From: Ancylostoma caninum
Taxonomy: Eukaryota > Nematoda > Chromadorea > Rhabditida > Ancylostomatidae
Direction: 5' to 3'
DNA: 64,000 nucleotides
Assembly: GCA_037903475.1 (NCBI GenBank)
Contig: JBAJFG010000290.1
Span: 558,001 to 622,000, forward strand
The position numbers were made by a program, and so were the translations under genes. The notes under the pieces were generated by a model. The model did not search any database, was not told the origin of the DNA, and worked only from the letters and a program-made list of their open reading frames with translations. Below, piece after piece: positions 37,001 through 48,010 of the stretch; the stretch's first letter is position 1; every line of letters begins with the position of its first letter.

Positions 37001-40000
37001 CAATGCCGTATACATTGGTGAAACCGGACGAGTACTCGGTGTACGTATAAAAGAACATTTGGCCAGCAAAAAACGAGGCAGCTTGGTGTCGGCATTAGGG
37101 AAGCATAGACATGACGAACACGACGGTTTGGACTTCAATGTCATGTGCACGATTTTAGCCTACGAGCCCGAGATCTCGGCAAGGAAGCTCCTAGAGGCGT
37201 TTTGGATTTCAGTTCGAAATCCCAAGATGAACAACCGAAATGAGTGCTTGGCGATTACAAATGACTTCCTGCCCTTTATGCCTCTCTGTGAGCTGTAGAT
37301 CGCTATTGTATCTGTGACCCATAGACCATATTGGGTCCCTGGTGGCACTCATTCGTCCAGAGTGTCATCAAACAGTGCGGACGAAGATCGCAAAATCGGT
37401 GGAATTCGTGGTACGTTGTGAGACTCAGCTGTGAGGGATTTCCAGATGTGTTCGGGAGAATGTCCATAGTTTCCTGAGAGAGATGAGACGTTTGGCGGTC
37501 CAGATCATAAATAGCATTGAGACCACTTTCAGGCCTCTGAAGAAGACGTTACCGTCGAAACGTCGGGCCGATTAAAATAAAGAATTCCATCTACCAACCT
37601 GAACGGCGCAGAAGAATATCATCAATTATCACTTGGAATTCTATTCCGAGTACATCTAAACCAACCTTGTCACCTCTTCCAGCCGCGCATTTACCTCCCT
37701 GTTAGCCTCACCCATGCTTGCAATGTGAGAGTTCGCTTCAGCCAGTCGCTGCTCCAGATCCTGTTGAGACTTACTCAGCTCTTGCGACTCATGCTGTCTG
37801 CGCGATTCTTGCACCTAAACAAGACTGACATAATGGAAAGGATTTAAGAGTTAGATTCTAGGAAGGAAATTTCGCTCAAGAGATGGTGGACTCTTTTGGG
37901 GGAACTCTTTAATTTAGTTTTTATATTAAGTTGGTGTGCGCACATCACGAAGGACACAGCCATGGAGACACTAGATCCAACCTTGAGTGCTCAAATCTTC
38001 ATAATATTCCACGTATCGCAAAGACAACTACGCCAACACTGGCGAAATGCCGATCATTCGTGGGTGTACTGTGTGAAGTACGACTTTCAGAAAATAAATC
38101 TAATTGCTGAGTAACTTTCAAGGACACAGAATTATTCAACAGTCGACACTTTACAGTAGCACCTAACATTTGCAGCTCATAGAGGATTTCCAAAAAAAAG
38201 GAGATGAAAGACCGAATAATAAACCTGCGTTTTCAAGGACAACTGTCGATGTTCTTCCTGTAGTTGAGCCTTCTCTTCCTTGATCTGGATAAGTTGCTTT
38301 CGAAGGACATCGCACTGTTGCTTGAGTTCGGTCACCGATGTGCTGCATGCCTTTAACCATGACATATAATAAGAGCAAAAAAAAGCGCACACAAATCAGT
38401 GAATGCAACGAGTGGAGAGAATATGAAGTAGAAGATATTTCACCTCAGCCCGCTTCTCGGCCATCTTCAACTTGTTCTCCAAGTCAAATTTTTCGTGCTT
38501 GATATGTTCAATTTCAACCCGTAGACTATTGTTGGCCTTCTCCTGAATTAAAAAAGAACATTTATGACATTGAAAACAATTGAAAGTGAAGAGCTTTCCA
38601 ACTGACCAACTGCTCCACATTCTCTTGGCTTTGGCACTGTTCCAGTTCCTCCTTCGCCTTCTTGCATTCCTGCAACTCTTGCTCCTTTTTCTGCACCTCT
38701 GCTCGCATTCGCATCATCTCCGCTTCTCGCGTCGCATACTTGATAACTGCGTCGTTCTTCTCCTTTTCCGCTAGGTCAGCTTTTTTGGTTAGCTGAAGAA
38801 AAGCAAATACGCGGAGTTTTTGAATGCAGAATTAGCATATGACTTACCTGACTAACCGATGTGTTATATTTAAGTGAAAGGTCCTTCATAGTTACATTAT
38901 AATGAGCTTCTTGAGCGGATGCCCGATCCTGAATTGAGTCGTTTTGAAGCTAACGGTAATTATTATACCAATGTAATTGTTACACCAGTTTCTTATTATA
39001 TCGAATAGAACAAGCAAAAGCCTTTCAAGAAATTAGTCCTTCAAGTGCATCTGACCCGAAATGTTTAATTATGTATGTTTAATATATGTTTAATTAAGTC
39101 GTTCGAATAAAAACAATGCCAGTGGCGACAAATGGGGGGGGGGGGGGAGAAATAGTCTCGAGAAGAGGCAACTGGGTAGGTGTACTCCGCTTGCACTTTT
39201 CGTTTCATTATTTAAACATGGCAATGCTAGAATTGCACACAGACGTTACCCAAGGGAATAAAAGTTAGCAAACACAGTAATCTATTACGGTCTTCAGCGC
39301 TATCTATTTGTAGACCTAGTTAATTCAGGGTAGAAACGAAGCTTCATGAATGTAATGTACCATTCGAATGTTCTTGCCCTCTTGCTCAAAATTTTAAAAA
39401 AAGAATCTGTACCATAAATTTCATCAACTCTGAAATACCCTTCTCTGATAACTGTGCAGAACGAACGCAGACCAAACGGGGTAATGGTTCGGGTGGAAAC
39501 CCTAGCAGCAACGGTTGCCAGTTGCGGTCATCCTCCCCTCGATTGCTGCTCAATCTGTCGGCCCTTTAGCAGCAATTGCTGAGGGACGGCAGCAATCAAG
39601 GGGAGAATGGCAGCAACTGGCAACCGTTGCTGCTAAGGTTCCTAACCGAACCATTACGCCGTTCGGGCTGCGTTCGTGCTGCACAGTTATCAGAGTTAGA
39701 GGCAAAGACAGCAAACCTAAAACGCCCAATTATTTCTGAAAATTTTTTGAGCTAACCAACACCAACATTTCAAGTGCTTCTTTTTAATATACTCCCGCCC
39801 ACTTGTCTCATAAAACTACGATAAGTGAAGAATAAGATAAAACAAAAACTATTTGTGTAAGCGCTCTAGCTATTACTAAAAAAATGTTGATAATGGCTCT
39901 GGAAAAATTATATCAAACCTGCACTGCTTTCAACTGTATTTCATAGTCTCGGATACGCTTCTCCAGCTCCGATGTTTCTTTCTTATGTGTATCACGTACA

Positions 40001-40306
40001 TTCCGCAGGAGTTCGTCATTCAAATCACGCTCTCGAATTGTCTTCAACAATTTCTCACGATACTCTGCATTCTGCTCCTCTAACCTATAAAAGAGCAATG
40101 TGACAACATATTTCCACAAATTGTGACATTTTTCGGAAATACCTTTCTATTTCCTTTTGCTGAATACTGTATTTGTCATAGAGTGATTGTAGTTGTGTGC
40201 ATTCCTCTTTAATGGTGCCATTACGCGGGGAACTTGACGATGAGGTAGCTGTGCTTGTGGCACCAATTTCAACCGTGGATTCTACACTCGTACTACATTC
40301 GTCCAT
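31037..40306 (-). CDS. cccp-1: CCCP-1 / CCDC186 coiled-coil trafficking protein
   Basis: Nineteen exons join in phase to about 734 residues: 40143-40306, 39919-40084, 38848-38949, 38607-38792, 38444-38542, 38225-38350, 37666-37814, 34342-34467, 34227-34287, 34027-34146, 33875-33949, 33693-33777, 33490-33569, 32661-32816, 32495-32581, 32277-32377, 32153-32222, 31197-31349 and 31037-31135. CCDC186/CCCP-1 is a RAB-2 effector at trans-Golgi/immature dense-core vesicles. After a Ser-rich start (residues about 10-30) the protein is coiled coil nearly throughout. The C-terminal third carries the family signature: LARRNDKIEFLEEHV, then QKKTKIIQHYALREEASLL, then NSRLQAVLEDALLKNITLK. A Ser/Pro-rich break precedes it (exon 32661-32816). 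Two acceptors are possible for the third exon (start 38949 or 38928) and the exon at 32816 was set by phase. A TTTTTCAG acceptor at 40337 leaves a 30-base leader with a two-codon upstream ORF. The 3.2-kb intron 34468-37665 hosts a retroelement. Confidence 0.93.
34944..36284 (-). pseudogene. Penelope-like RT/GIY-YIG protein, 5'-truncated (left copy)
   Basis: An uninterrupted frame of 446 codons holds the C-terminal two thirds of a Penelope-like polyprotein. Reverse transcriptase motifs are SFDVISLYTNV (motif A, catalytic Asp), GLAMGQRLAPILAV (motif B) and YCRYIDDCCIV (motif C, YxDD). The GIY-YIG endonuclease follows as GVIYEIKCLTCNAVYIGETGR with VRIKEHL. The N-terminal RT part and start are absent, so it is a truncated copy, although what remains is intact and recent. 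Antisense to nothing: it reads in the same direction as the host gene cccp-1. Confidence 0.9.
36312..37298 (+). pseudogene. Penelope-like RT/GIY-YIG protein, further truncated (right copy)
   Basis: This copy starts at LPLMYCRYIDD, inside RT motif C, and runs to the same C-terminus as the left copy (ending FLPFMPLCEL). It differs from the left copy at only a couple of residues (for example LPLF for LPLC and KRGS for KRGN). Motifs A and B are missing, so it cannot encode a working RT. It reads opposite to the host gene. Confidence 0.9.
39445..39700. repeat. ~255-bp palindromic MITE in cccp-1 intron
   Basis: Ends CTCTGATAACTGTGCAGAACG and its reverse complement CTGCACAGTTATCAGAG. Inside, TAGCAGCAACGGTTGCCAGTTG is mirrored by CAACTGGCAACCGTTGCTGC. 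A second copy is at 44756-45013. Confidence 0.8.
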
Positions 40307-43300
40307 TTCTGACGTATACTTTGAAGATCATGACATCTGAAAAAGAACATTCTATCTTCACAAGTAAATGAAAATGATTTCATGACGCCATGATGAATTT
40401 ACGATTAACCTCAGGCGAAACCCACGAAGTGGAAAACAAACATTAAAACCGGTCACTCTCTGCGGCATAGCCTGAGAGTTTGTTCGCCGAGCGTCAACTG
40501 ATATTATGTGCACGTGAGTCACAAAGCGACAGAAAAGTAGTATAAGGAAGACAACACTCTAGCTAATCAGGAGTTGTAACGCAACCTACATGAATTCACA
40601 AAATAAACTTCTCAAAACAGCTTTCTTTCAACGAATAAAACACAGTGTAACAAATTCCAGGTGAAGAAAACTGAATTCGAAAAACGAGGATAGAAAATAG
40701 CTTCTACTGTTTTGTTTATAAAACTATAAACTGCAAGTAAAAAAGAAACAATTTGTAGGTGTTGCTACTGGCAAAGCTGGGGCATATAACTATAGAAGAT
40801 CTTGTTACAAAGAACAGCCAAATATTAAACTATATTTGAACACTCGGCAGAAAAGATCTACACAGGTATTTTCCGCATATTACACGACAAGCCCTAGGAT
40901 TCATTGATGTCGTTCAAACGAAGTAACCTGTTGGAAAACTTACCGGACACCGAAAATGAGAGTAACTCCAGTCTCTAGCAGTCGGGAAGCTAACAGTACA
41001 GGTCGTACGGTAGCAATAGATACAGTTATCGTCAATGGCGGTGCGTTTTTTGTGGCCTCGAAGGGGACGCAGCGCGACCGCGCCACTCGCGCTGGAACTC
41101 TCTCAGGGACAACAAACTATTGGGCTTCTTCATAGTTATTCAATTTTCTTGATAACTATCGTCAACTATGATGAACAACTATCAAGTAAATCCTGACTTG
41201 CTATTGCGGAAACGTTTCCATGAGCGGCGCGGTCGCGCAGTGTGCTTTTCGAGGCCGCAAGAAACGCACCCTTCCTGACGCCTACTGTGAGTGCTAAGCT
41301 ATCGGGTTCAGTACAGTTTAGTAAAAATGTATGAATACAGAAGATGGAAATAAAAGGGAACAATTTCTAGACTTCAGCAACAAAGCAGAAGGTCTAAAAA
41401 GAAAAAAAAAAGAACGAAAGCATACGGATCTCTTACAGCTGGAGATCGGATCTACGATTGATAACCTGAATTGGTAGAGCATACGAAAATGTCCTGCAGA
41501 AATCAAGTGCGAGAATAATAGAAGAAAAACGAAATCTAAACAGCTGGCTCTTTTTCCCGGGAGCAAACAAACAATGAACTGAGCAAATACACTAACAAGG
41601 ATTTTCGAGAACTAGACCTGCTTACCCTAAATATATACGAATCAATAAACAGCAAAAGAATAGGATAGAGCAAAAAAAAATGTGGGGAATGATAAATGCA
41701 GACTGTGGAATGACATTAACAATCAACATGACACTTCTGCTTTCTAAATAAACATAAGTACTTTATGTAAGAAAAGTAGCGAAGAAAGCAATTAAGATTC
41801 TACTCCTCTAAAGAACTGTCATAAAATGAAAGTGACAACGCGACTAAATGGGACATCGATTGCAATGTGCGACGAGTAACGAGTGTTATTTAGTTTCCAC
41901 ATCATAAACAGGCCATCGAATCCGAACTATGCTAATTAGCTAAGAATTTCCTGCAAAATAGAACAGCTGTAAAAAAGGGATTTCTGACAAGGATAAAACT
42001 TAAGGAATAAGCCACTGTCGGAGCAAGGATTTAGAATCTCAGAGAACTGAGACATGAAAAAGAGAAAATAGATCGAGTTCCTGGACACAACTTCAAAACT
42101 AAACCAAAATCCTTCCGAGTGGCTGTCATAGTACGATGGCGCAATATGAAACGCCCTTTGGAGGAATAGTGAAAAGAAATTTGCTAAACAGCTGCGTAAA
42201 AATGTCGTTCGCTCGCGAAACAAGGCCAGCATGATTGTATTAGTTACGACCAGCCACGCAATGAGAGAAAATCCATCCCTACCGACTGGCAACCAACCAC
42301 TGACGAGGAGACGCAGATGTTACATGCCCAGTGGGATATTCTACGAAATCAATGAAAATAGGACATATAAAACTGAATCTAACGAAGAAATACGAACACT
42401 AACTTCTATGCTAGTGCTTATGCTTCCGCACTTTCGATTATTGTTAGAACTTGCAATTAACGATATGATTTGTTTCTTTCTAAGTGTTCAGCGGTTCATG
42501 TAAAGAGATAATTTTCGGAGGTAAACAACAGGATGCGACTAGTGCGGGGTTAAAATTGACCACCTCCCTGCAAAACCAGCCGCCAATGATGTTCGGGAGC
42601 CCATACGAGAAGACAGTGAGACAATGCCATCAGCAAATATGAGTTGACAACATAATCGCTGAGCATTTCACATTTCAGATGGGTAGCTTCCGATTGGCGG
42701 TAAAACGCTCGATTTCAAGCCTCGAAAACTACTCATGAAATGTACCTATGTGCTGAACAAGCTTTTTTCTGCTGAGCCTAAGACTCCTTTCATGAATTGC
42801 ATAACGACAACTGCCAAGACAACGGAAAGCCTCAAAGCGAATACAATGCCGTTGGTGCAGCATTTGCTACTTCCGTGGATTTGAGCTAAAGGACACCCAC
42901 TCACACAGTGTAGCAAGTTTCTCAGTTTACTACAATTAGATTCAGCCTACTGCGCATGACAGGCATATTTGTGTCACTCTCACAGATCGTTCCTTGCGCT
43001 ACCAGCCTCTAGTTTAAAGGCGGCACTCAGAGAAAACCCCACCCTTGGGCGGGCGGTGTTACGTGCAAAGGGCCTCAAAAGCATCACAACTACAAAAAAA
43101 AAAACAAAGAAAATCACCACCTACTCATATAGCTGAACTAAATGTGGCGCGGTATGGACTGCGGACAAACATCAAACACTGATAGGTCCTGGACGTAAAT
43201 TCCAGGATGCAATGGAAGCACTGCTGAACTCACTGCGCTATTCTCAATGAATACTCGTCCTTTGTCCAGGCTTGGCCGCGTTTGATTCCACTATATCTTC

Positions 43301-44755
43301 GCGGAAAGGCGGTGATTTCTCGCTTTCCCTTCGGAGCTGTGATATTCGGCCTTACTGCTTACGTACCACAGCTCAGCTGAGGAGAAAAAATCCTCAGATG
43401 CTTCTTTCGTATAGCAAAACGACATTGCATAAACCCACATCTTATCTCCTACTACACCAGCTAAATAAATTCTAATAACTTTGATATTAAGAGAAGGAGA
43501 TATGAGCTGTAATGTGGTTATACACTGAATGTCCGGCTGACGCGGGACTTGAGGACATCCTTTAGTGCTGATCATAATGAAGAGATGACATTCCAATCAA
43601 ATTTACAATTACTGGTTACAATTACGTCTGCGCCATGAAATAATAGCAGAAAACCCAATAGAATTCGAAAAGATTGATGAGTGCTCCAAAATTAATGAAG
43701 CGATTCCATTCATGGAAGGCTCTCTGCTCAATCTCCAATGCCTAGATTAATCTGGCGTATTATTATGGTTGTGCAGAGTTTGAACACTGCAGCTGAACAA
43801 TGCAACGACTACATATAACAGAAACAGGCCTGCAGAGGAATTGCTATTCTACAACAAAAATCATAAAAGCTACAAAGAAAAGCAAAATCTACAATCTTGA
43901 GCTAGTTCGGTTTTAAAACCGGATCGAAAAGAATGATTTGTGACCTTCTGTTCGAAGAGTGTAGATCAATACAGATTTTCTGCAATTTTTGAACGGATGG
44001 AGCTTCAAAAAAGTTGCGAGAGGCACACATTGAAACGTGCCCTATCCCCAACATTTCTGGAAAAGGGCAAAGACCAGTCAAATAGCATCCGTACAATCCA
44101 AATAAGGTGGAGGAGCTGTAAAAAATGCGAACATCTGTGTTCAAAGGGACAAGATCGTGTGAAGGTCTCACGTACACCTTTGAAGGATAGCTAATCGGCT
44201 TTATTTGCACGACCTTAATAACGAGCCCTTCGCATATTTGCACGTCATAGATAGCAGAGAAAAGCATTAGAAGATATGAAGGATGTCATTTGCAGAACTA
44301 TTCACCAAGAATGATGAAAACAAAAAAAAACACTTCTACAAGTGCATATTTAGTACAAAACGTTTGCCAATGTGAAGCGCTGGACATAATTTGTGCAAGA
44401 GAAGCTAATTTCGTGCCCAAGAAAGTGTCATTAAAGCGGACGTCCGAGGAATTGGGTCATGCATAGAAGTGCACATTCCAAAACGCATCCGATATTTTTC
44501 CATCTTTTTTCAAAGGTGGACATGGCGGCAATATTTTTGAGAACGCAACTGCTCAGCAAGCATTTGCGATTGGCGGGGGCAGTGCTTGTCATTTACATGT
44601 CAATCAGAGAATAACGTTAAGAAAACTAGCAGAAAAGAGATATTTGTTCGAGATGCAAGGGAAGAAGAAGAACGGAAATCACATTACAAAGAATAGAATT
44701 CTACCATAAACGACTAGTTTTGACTATTTCTTCACGAAATCTTAGTAATGGGTCC
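40307..44755. other. Intergenic, no recognised gene
   Basis: The right side is where the cccp-1 promoter must lie. Apart from one MITE (41020-41292) and the acceptor at 40337, I see no exon, RNA or clear repeat that I can support. Open frames such as 41936-42292 and 43902-44267 have no family features. Confidence 0.5.
41020..41292. repeat. ~265-bp MITE, GCGTCGATGGCGG family
   Basis: CAGTTATCGTCAATGGCGGTGCGTTTT opens it and CGCACCCTTCCTGACGCCTACTGTG closes it; GCGCGACCGCGCC and GGCGCGGTCGCGC lie inside as inverted subterminal blocks. Confidence 0.75.
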
Positions 44756-45013
44756 TTCCTCTGACAACTGTCCAGCACGAACGCAGGCCGAATGGCGTAA
44801 TAGTTCGAGTAGAAACCCCAGCAGCAATGGTTGCCAGTTGCTGCCATCCTCTCCTCGACTGCTGCTCAAGCTGTCAGGTCTTCAGCGGCAACTGCTGAGG
44901 GACGGCAGCAACCAAGGGGAGGATGGCAGCAACTGACAACCGTTGCTGCTAGGGTTTCTACTCGAACCATTACGCCGCTTGGTCTGCGTTCGTCCTGCAC
45001 AGTTATCAGAGTC
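44756..45013. repeat. ~255-bp palindromic MITE, second copy
   Basis: Matches 39445-39700: CTCTGACAACTGTCCAGCACGAACGC at the left and GCGTTCGTCCTGCACAGTTATCAGAG at the right, with mirrored CAGCAGCAATGGTTGCCAGTTG inside. Confidence 0.8.
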
Positions 45014-45584
45014 CAAAAGTCCTTCAGCATGGAATGGAATGGACGAGCTGGGAAAATGAGTAAAAGTAAATGAAACAAACAATCACAGAAGGTGGGAGCT
45101 TTCAGAAAGAAATCACTGAAAAGTTATGGGAACTAAAAAAAGGGAACTCCGCTACTTCCGCACAAATCAAATAAATAAAAAAACTCCGCTAACGAAATGA
45201 ATATCTCATGGAACATAGTCCACTTTACGATGGACAAGAGCTGAAAAAAAATTAAAGGAAAAGTGGACGCGTGGAATGTTGCGCTACCCTACAAGGCAAC
45301 AAACAACAACTTCAACAACACTTGCTCTTTATTGAGAGAAATGTAAATTCATGCAGAAATACTGGATTCCCAGTCTTTGTGGCAGATTATACAACGTGCA
45401 CGCAGTCATTTATAATGTTAATCATATAGTTTGGAATAGATGCTAGCTTATGATTTTCAGCGCGTATGATTAATGACTACACTAAGAAAAAGCCCGTCGG
45501 GACTGATGACGGACGGTGGAATTTGATTGGCACAATATTTCATTCGAATGTAGAAAACCCGACGCAGTACGTTTAGCCATATAC

Positions 45585-45742
45585 AGAGAACTCCAGATGG
45601 CCGTGTGCAAGGGGCAGGACGTTTTCTGCTGCTGCAGAAGTAGACAACTAGAGCCAGCGTGCAGATCCCCTGTGTCTTTGCCAAAAGAGCCGCGCCGCGG
45701 TGCCGCCCCTTGCACAGGCGGTTTGGAGTTCCCTATGCTATA
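45585..45742. repeat. Diverged relative of the palindromic 199-bp MITE
   Basis: Ends GAGAACTCCAGATGGCCGTGTGCAAGGGGC and GCCCCTTGCACAGGCGGTTTGGAGTTCCCTAT are inverted. Interior words CTGTGTCTTTGCC and AGCCGCGCCGCGG mirror the layout of 16918-17116. Confidence 0.7.
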
Positions 45743-47033
45743 GCCATAGTATACTACGGCGATTGCACACCGGGGCATTCCGCGCGAATTCGGTAAAAAA
45801 GCGCGAGGAATTGGGTAGGAGAGTGAGCAGCACCATTCAGCTAGTTCTACCCCAAGATTTCGAGGGAATTTTTCCGCCCAAACTTTGTCAGACTGGGTTA
45901 TCTGAGATGCTGACCGTGAATATCGTGTCCGTTTTGTACCGTAAGCTCATTTTCGTGAGGAAACCATAGCTAGACGGTAGGCAATTGGGAGAAAATGATG
46001 ATTTTGGGAGGAAAACGGAGATGAGATCAGTGTCTGAAAAAATCCTACGCAAAATTTGAGTGGATTCTGTGAGATACCGTATCTATCGTGTGTCTACCAT
46101 GACCTCGCAAAATTACGGTACAAATACGATATTCGTGTTCAACGCTCCTGAATAACCCCCTAAACGAGTTTGGGCGATTTTATTCCTCGAAATTTTCGCC
46201 AGAATTAACCGAATAATGCCGATTAGGCGGAACCTACCCAAAGTTTAGACGGTAACCACTGAATTCACCCAGAATTTTTGAGAATTCGGCTATCATTCTG
46301 AGATCATACGAGTTCAGAGAAGTTGAGCCAAAATTCATTTATCTGGAGAATGGCGAAAAAGTACGAACTATGCGAAAAGTCACTGGAATTTCACCAGTTG
46401 CACCGGTAGAGAATCCCCGGATTAGCAAATCAATTCTATTTTTAAAGGACTTTAGAACTGCCTGGAATTCAAAAATCAAATAATAATAAGATAACAAAAT
46501 GCAGACAGAATTCCTTGTGGATAAAAATACTTCAAGTAATAATGAACACTCACACACTACACTAGACCGACTGGAGTTGATGAGCACCGTGGAATGAGGA
46601 ATGTTCTGGAGTGTTCCATGATGACGTCATTAGAAAGTCGAACGGTGAAAAAAAACGGTTATGAGCAGAACGGGAGAAGCGGCAAGAGTTTCCAGTTCTC
46701 GCGTAGAGGGTGCGTATCGATTTCCTCCCGCTGCCACTTGGGGGAGGATGACGGCGGCGGCGGCGGCGCCCCACCTCGGAACCTTGAATCAGCCCCCCGT
46801 CGATCCGTCACTTTGATCGTTTCTTCCAGTTATACTATGCTAATTGCGCAACGCACTGCTACTTACTGCTGTGACCTCCGCAGACAAATCCGCACTTCTT
46901 TGAACACCTAGCATAGCGAATCGTGTTAAAGTTCTTAGCAGATTCCATTGTTACCGGCTACTACTGGACTAACAACTCAGCTATCGATCAATATCCATAC
47001 TAATCCGGTTATTGACTAACTTTGTCTGCAAAT
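45743..47033. other. Intergenic, no recognised gene
   Basis: Contains a degenerate stretch with GATATTCGTG words (about 46090-46160) related to the 25.7-26.2 kb fold-back, and a (GGC)n-like run near 46755. No exon supported. Confidence 0.5.
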
Positions 47034-48010
47034 CGGGGTCTCGATGCGTCATTGAGATTACCCATAGTGACCACGTCATCAGGCTAACCTACCCAAATTT
47101 AACCTTTACCTGGGCCTGAACACATCATTGACATTACCTAGGGTAAACGTGTTGACACCCTTGTTAAAGATGGGTAAGTCTCCGCGGTGCCAGCACGCTT
47201 ACCCTGGGTAACCTCAGTGGTACAAGCTCCTGGCACCTATCAACATGTTTACCCACATGTGAGGTTGTCCATACCCAGCTGCTACACACGGGAATGAGAT
47301 TACCCATCTCACCGATCATGCATCCAGGCCCAGGAGCCGCGTGCAACATTGAGATTACCCAGGGTGGAGGTGTTAACAGCCCTAAATTTAGCTTTTGCTG
47401 TCAATACGTTTACCTGGGTAATCTCAGTGATGTATCCAAGCTCAGGTCGCTTCCAGTGAACGCCGATGGAGGTTCCTTTTTTTGCGTACTCGAGAAGCAT
47501 GCCGCGCGACCGCGACGCTCACGCTGGAATTGTCGCGGTGATAGCAAACCAAAGGGTTTTCTTGATTTTTAGGTAGTTTCCTCGATAGATGACATCATAC
47601 AGGACGGAAAACAATCAAGAAAACCTTGATTTGCTATTAGGGAGGCGACTCTAGCGCGAGCGAGGCGGCCACAGCTCGTGCTTCCTGAATCCGCGGGAAG
47701 TGCACCTACATCGACGACGATACTGTAGTTTTCTGTATAGGAATCTCTTTTTTTGGTAATTCTATGTCGTCCACCTAACTGCTGCACAAAGAAGAGATTT
47801 GTATTAATCCAATTCCTGTACTAAACGGTAAGCACCCCAAGTTCTATAATGTTACCCGTCAAGTACCGTTCTTACCCTTTCCTTTAATTTCTCTCCAATT
47901 TCCCTCTGGGCCTGGATGCGTCATTGGGATTACCCAAAGTAAAGGTGTTGACAAGCGTGTTAAAGATGGGTAAATTTGTATGGTGCTAACATGAAATTAT
48001 TAATGTAATG
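47034..48010. repeat. Cluster of ATTGAGATTACCC repeat units
   Basis: The core ATTGAGATTACCC or its close variants occurs at about 47051, 47121, 47351 and 47923, and its reverse GGGTAATCTCAGTG near 47415; variants without the full core occur near 47205 and 47295. Companion words are AAAGGTGTTGACA and TTAAAGATGGGTAA. Spacing is irregular, so this is a pile-up of related elements rather than a simple tandem array. Isolated members are at 9577-9690 and near 30400. Confidence 0.65.
47455..47730. repeat. ~270-bp MITE inserted in the GATTACCC cluster
   Basis: AGTGAACGCCGATGGAGGTTCC at the left and GCACCTACATCGACGACGATACTG at the right, with GCGCGACCGCGACGCTCACGC inside. Same family as 41020-41292. 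Confidence 0.65.

Larger units (their letters stand above)
34562..37630. mobile_element. Inverted pair of Penelope-like retroelement copies
   Basis: Two copies of the same element face each other. Arms of about 1.32 kb (about 34608-35935 and 36312-37632) are reverse complements with very few differences, around a 376-base spacer that belongs to the longer left copy. The whole block is flanked by the 12-base direct repeat ACTTGGAATTCT (34550-34561 and 37631-37642), a good target-site duplication, so the pair probably arrived in one event. It lies in a cccp-1 intron. Both outer ends carry CCTCTGAAGAAGACGTTACC, CGTCGAAACGTCGGGCC and AATAAAGAATTCC. Confidence 0.88.

Noticed and set aside
41936..42292. 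118-codon minus-strand frame upstream of cccp-1
   Set aside because: Phe/Ser-rich AT-driven translation with no family features.
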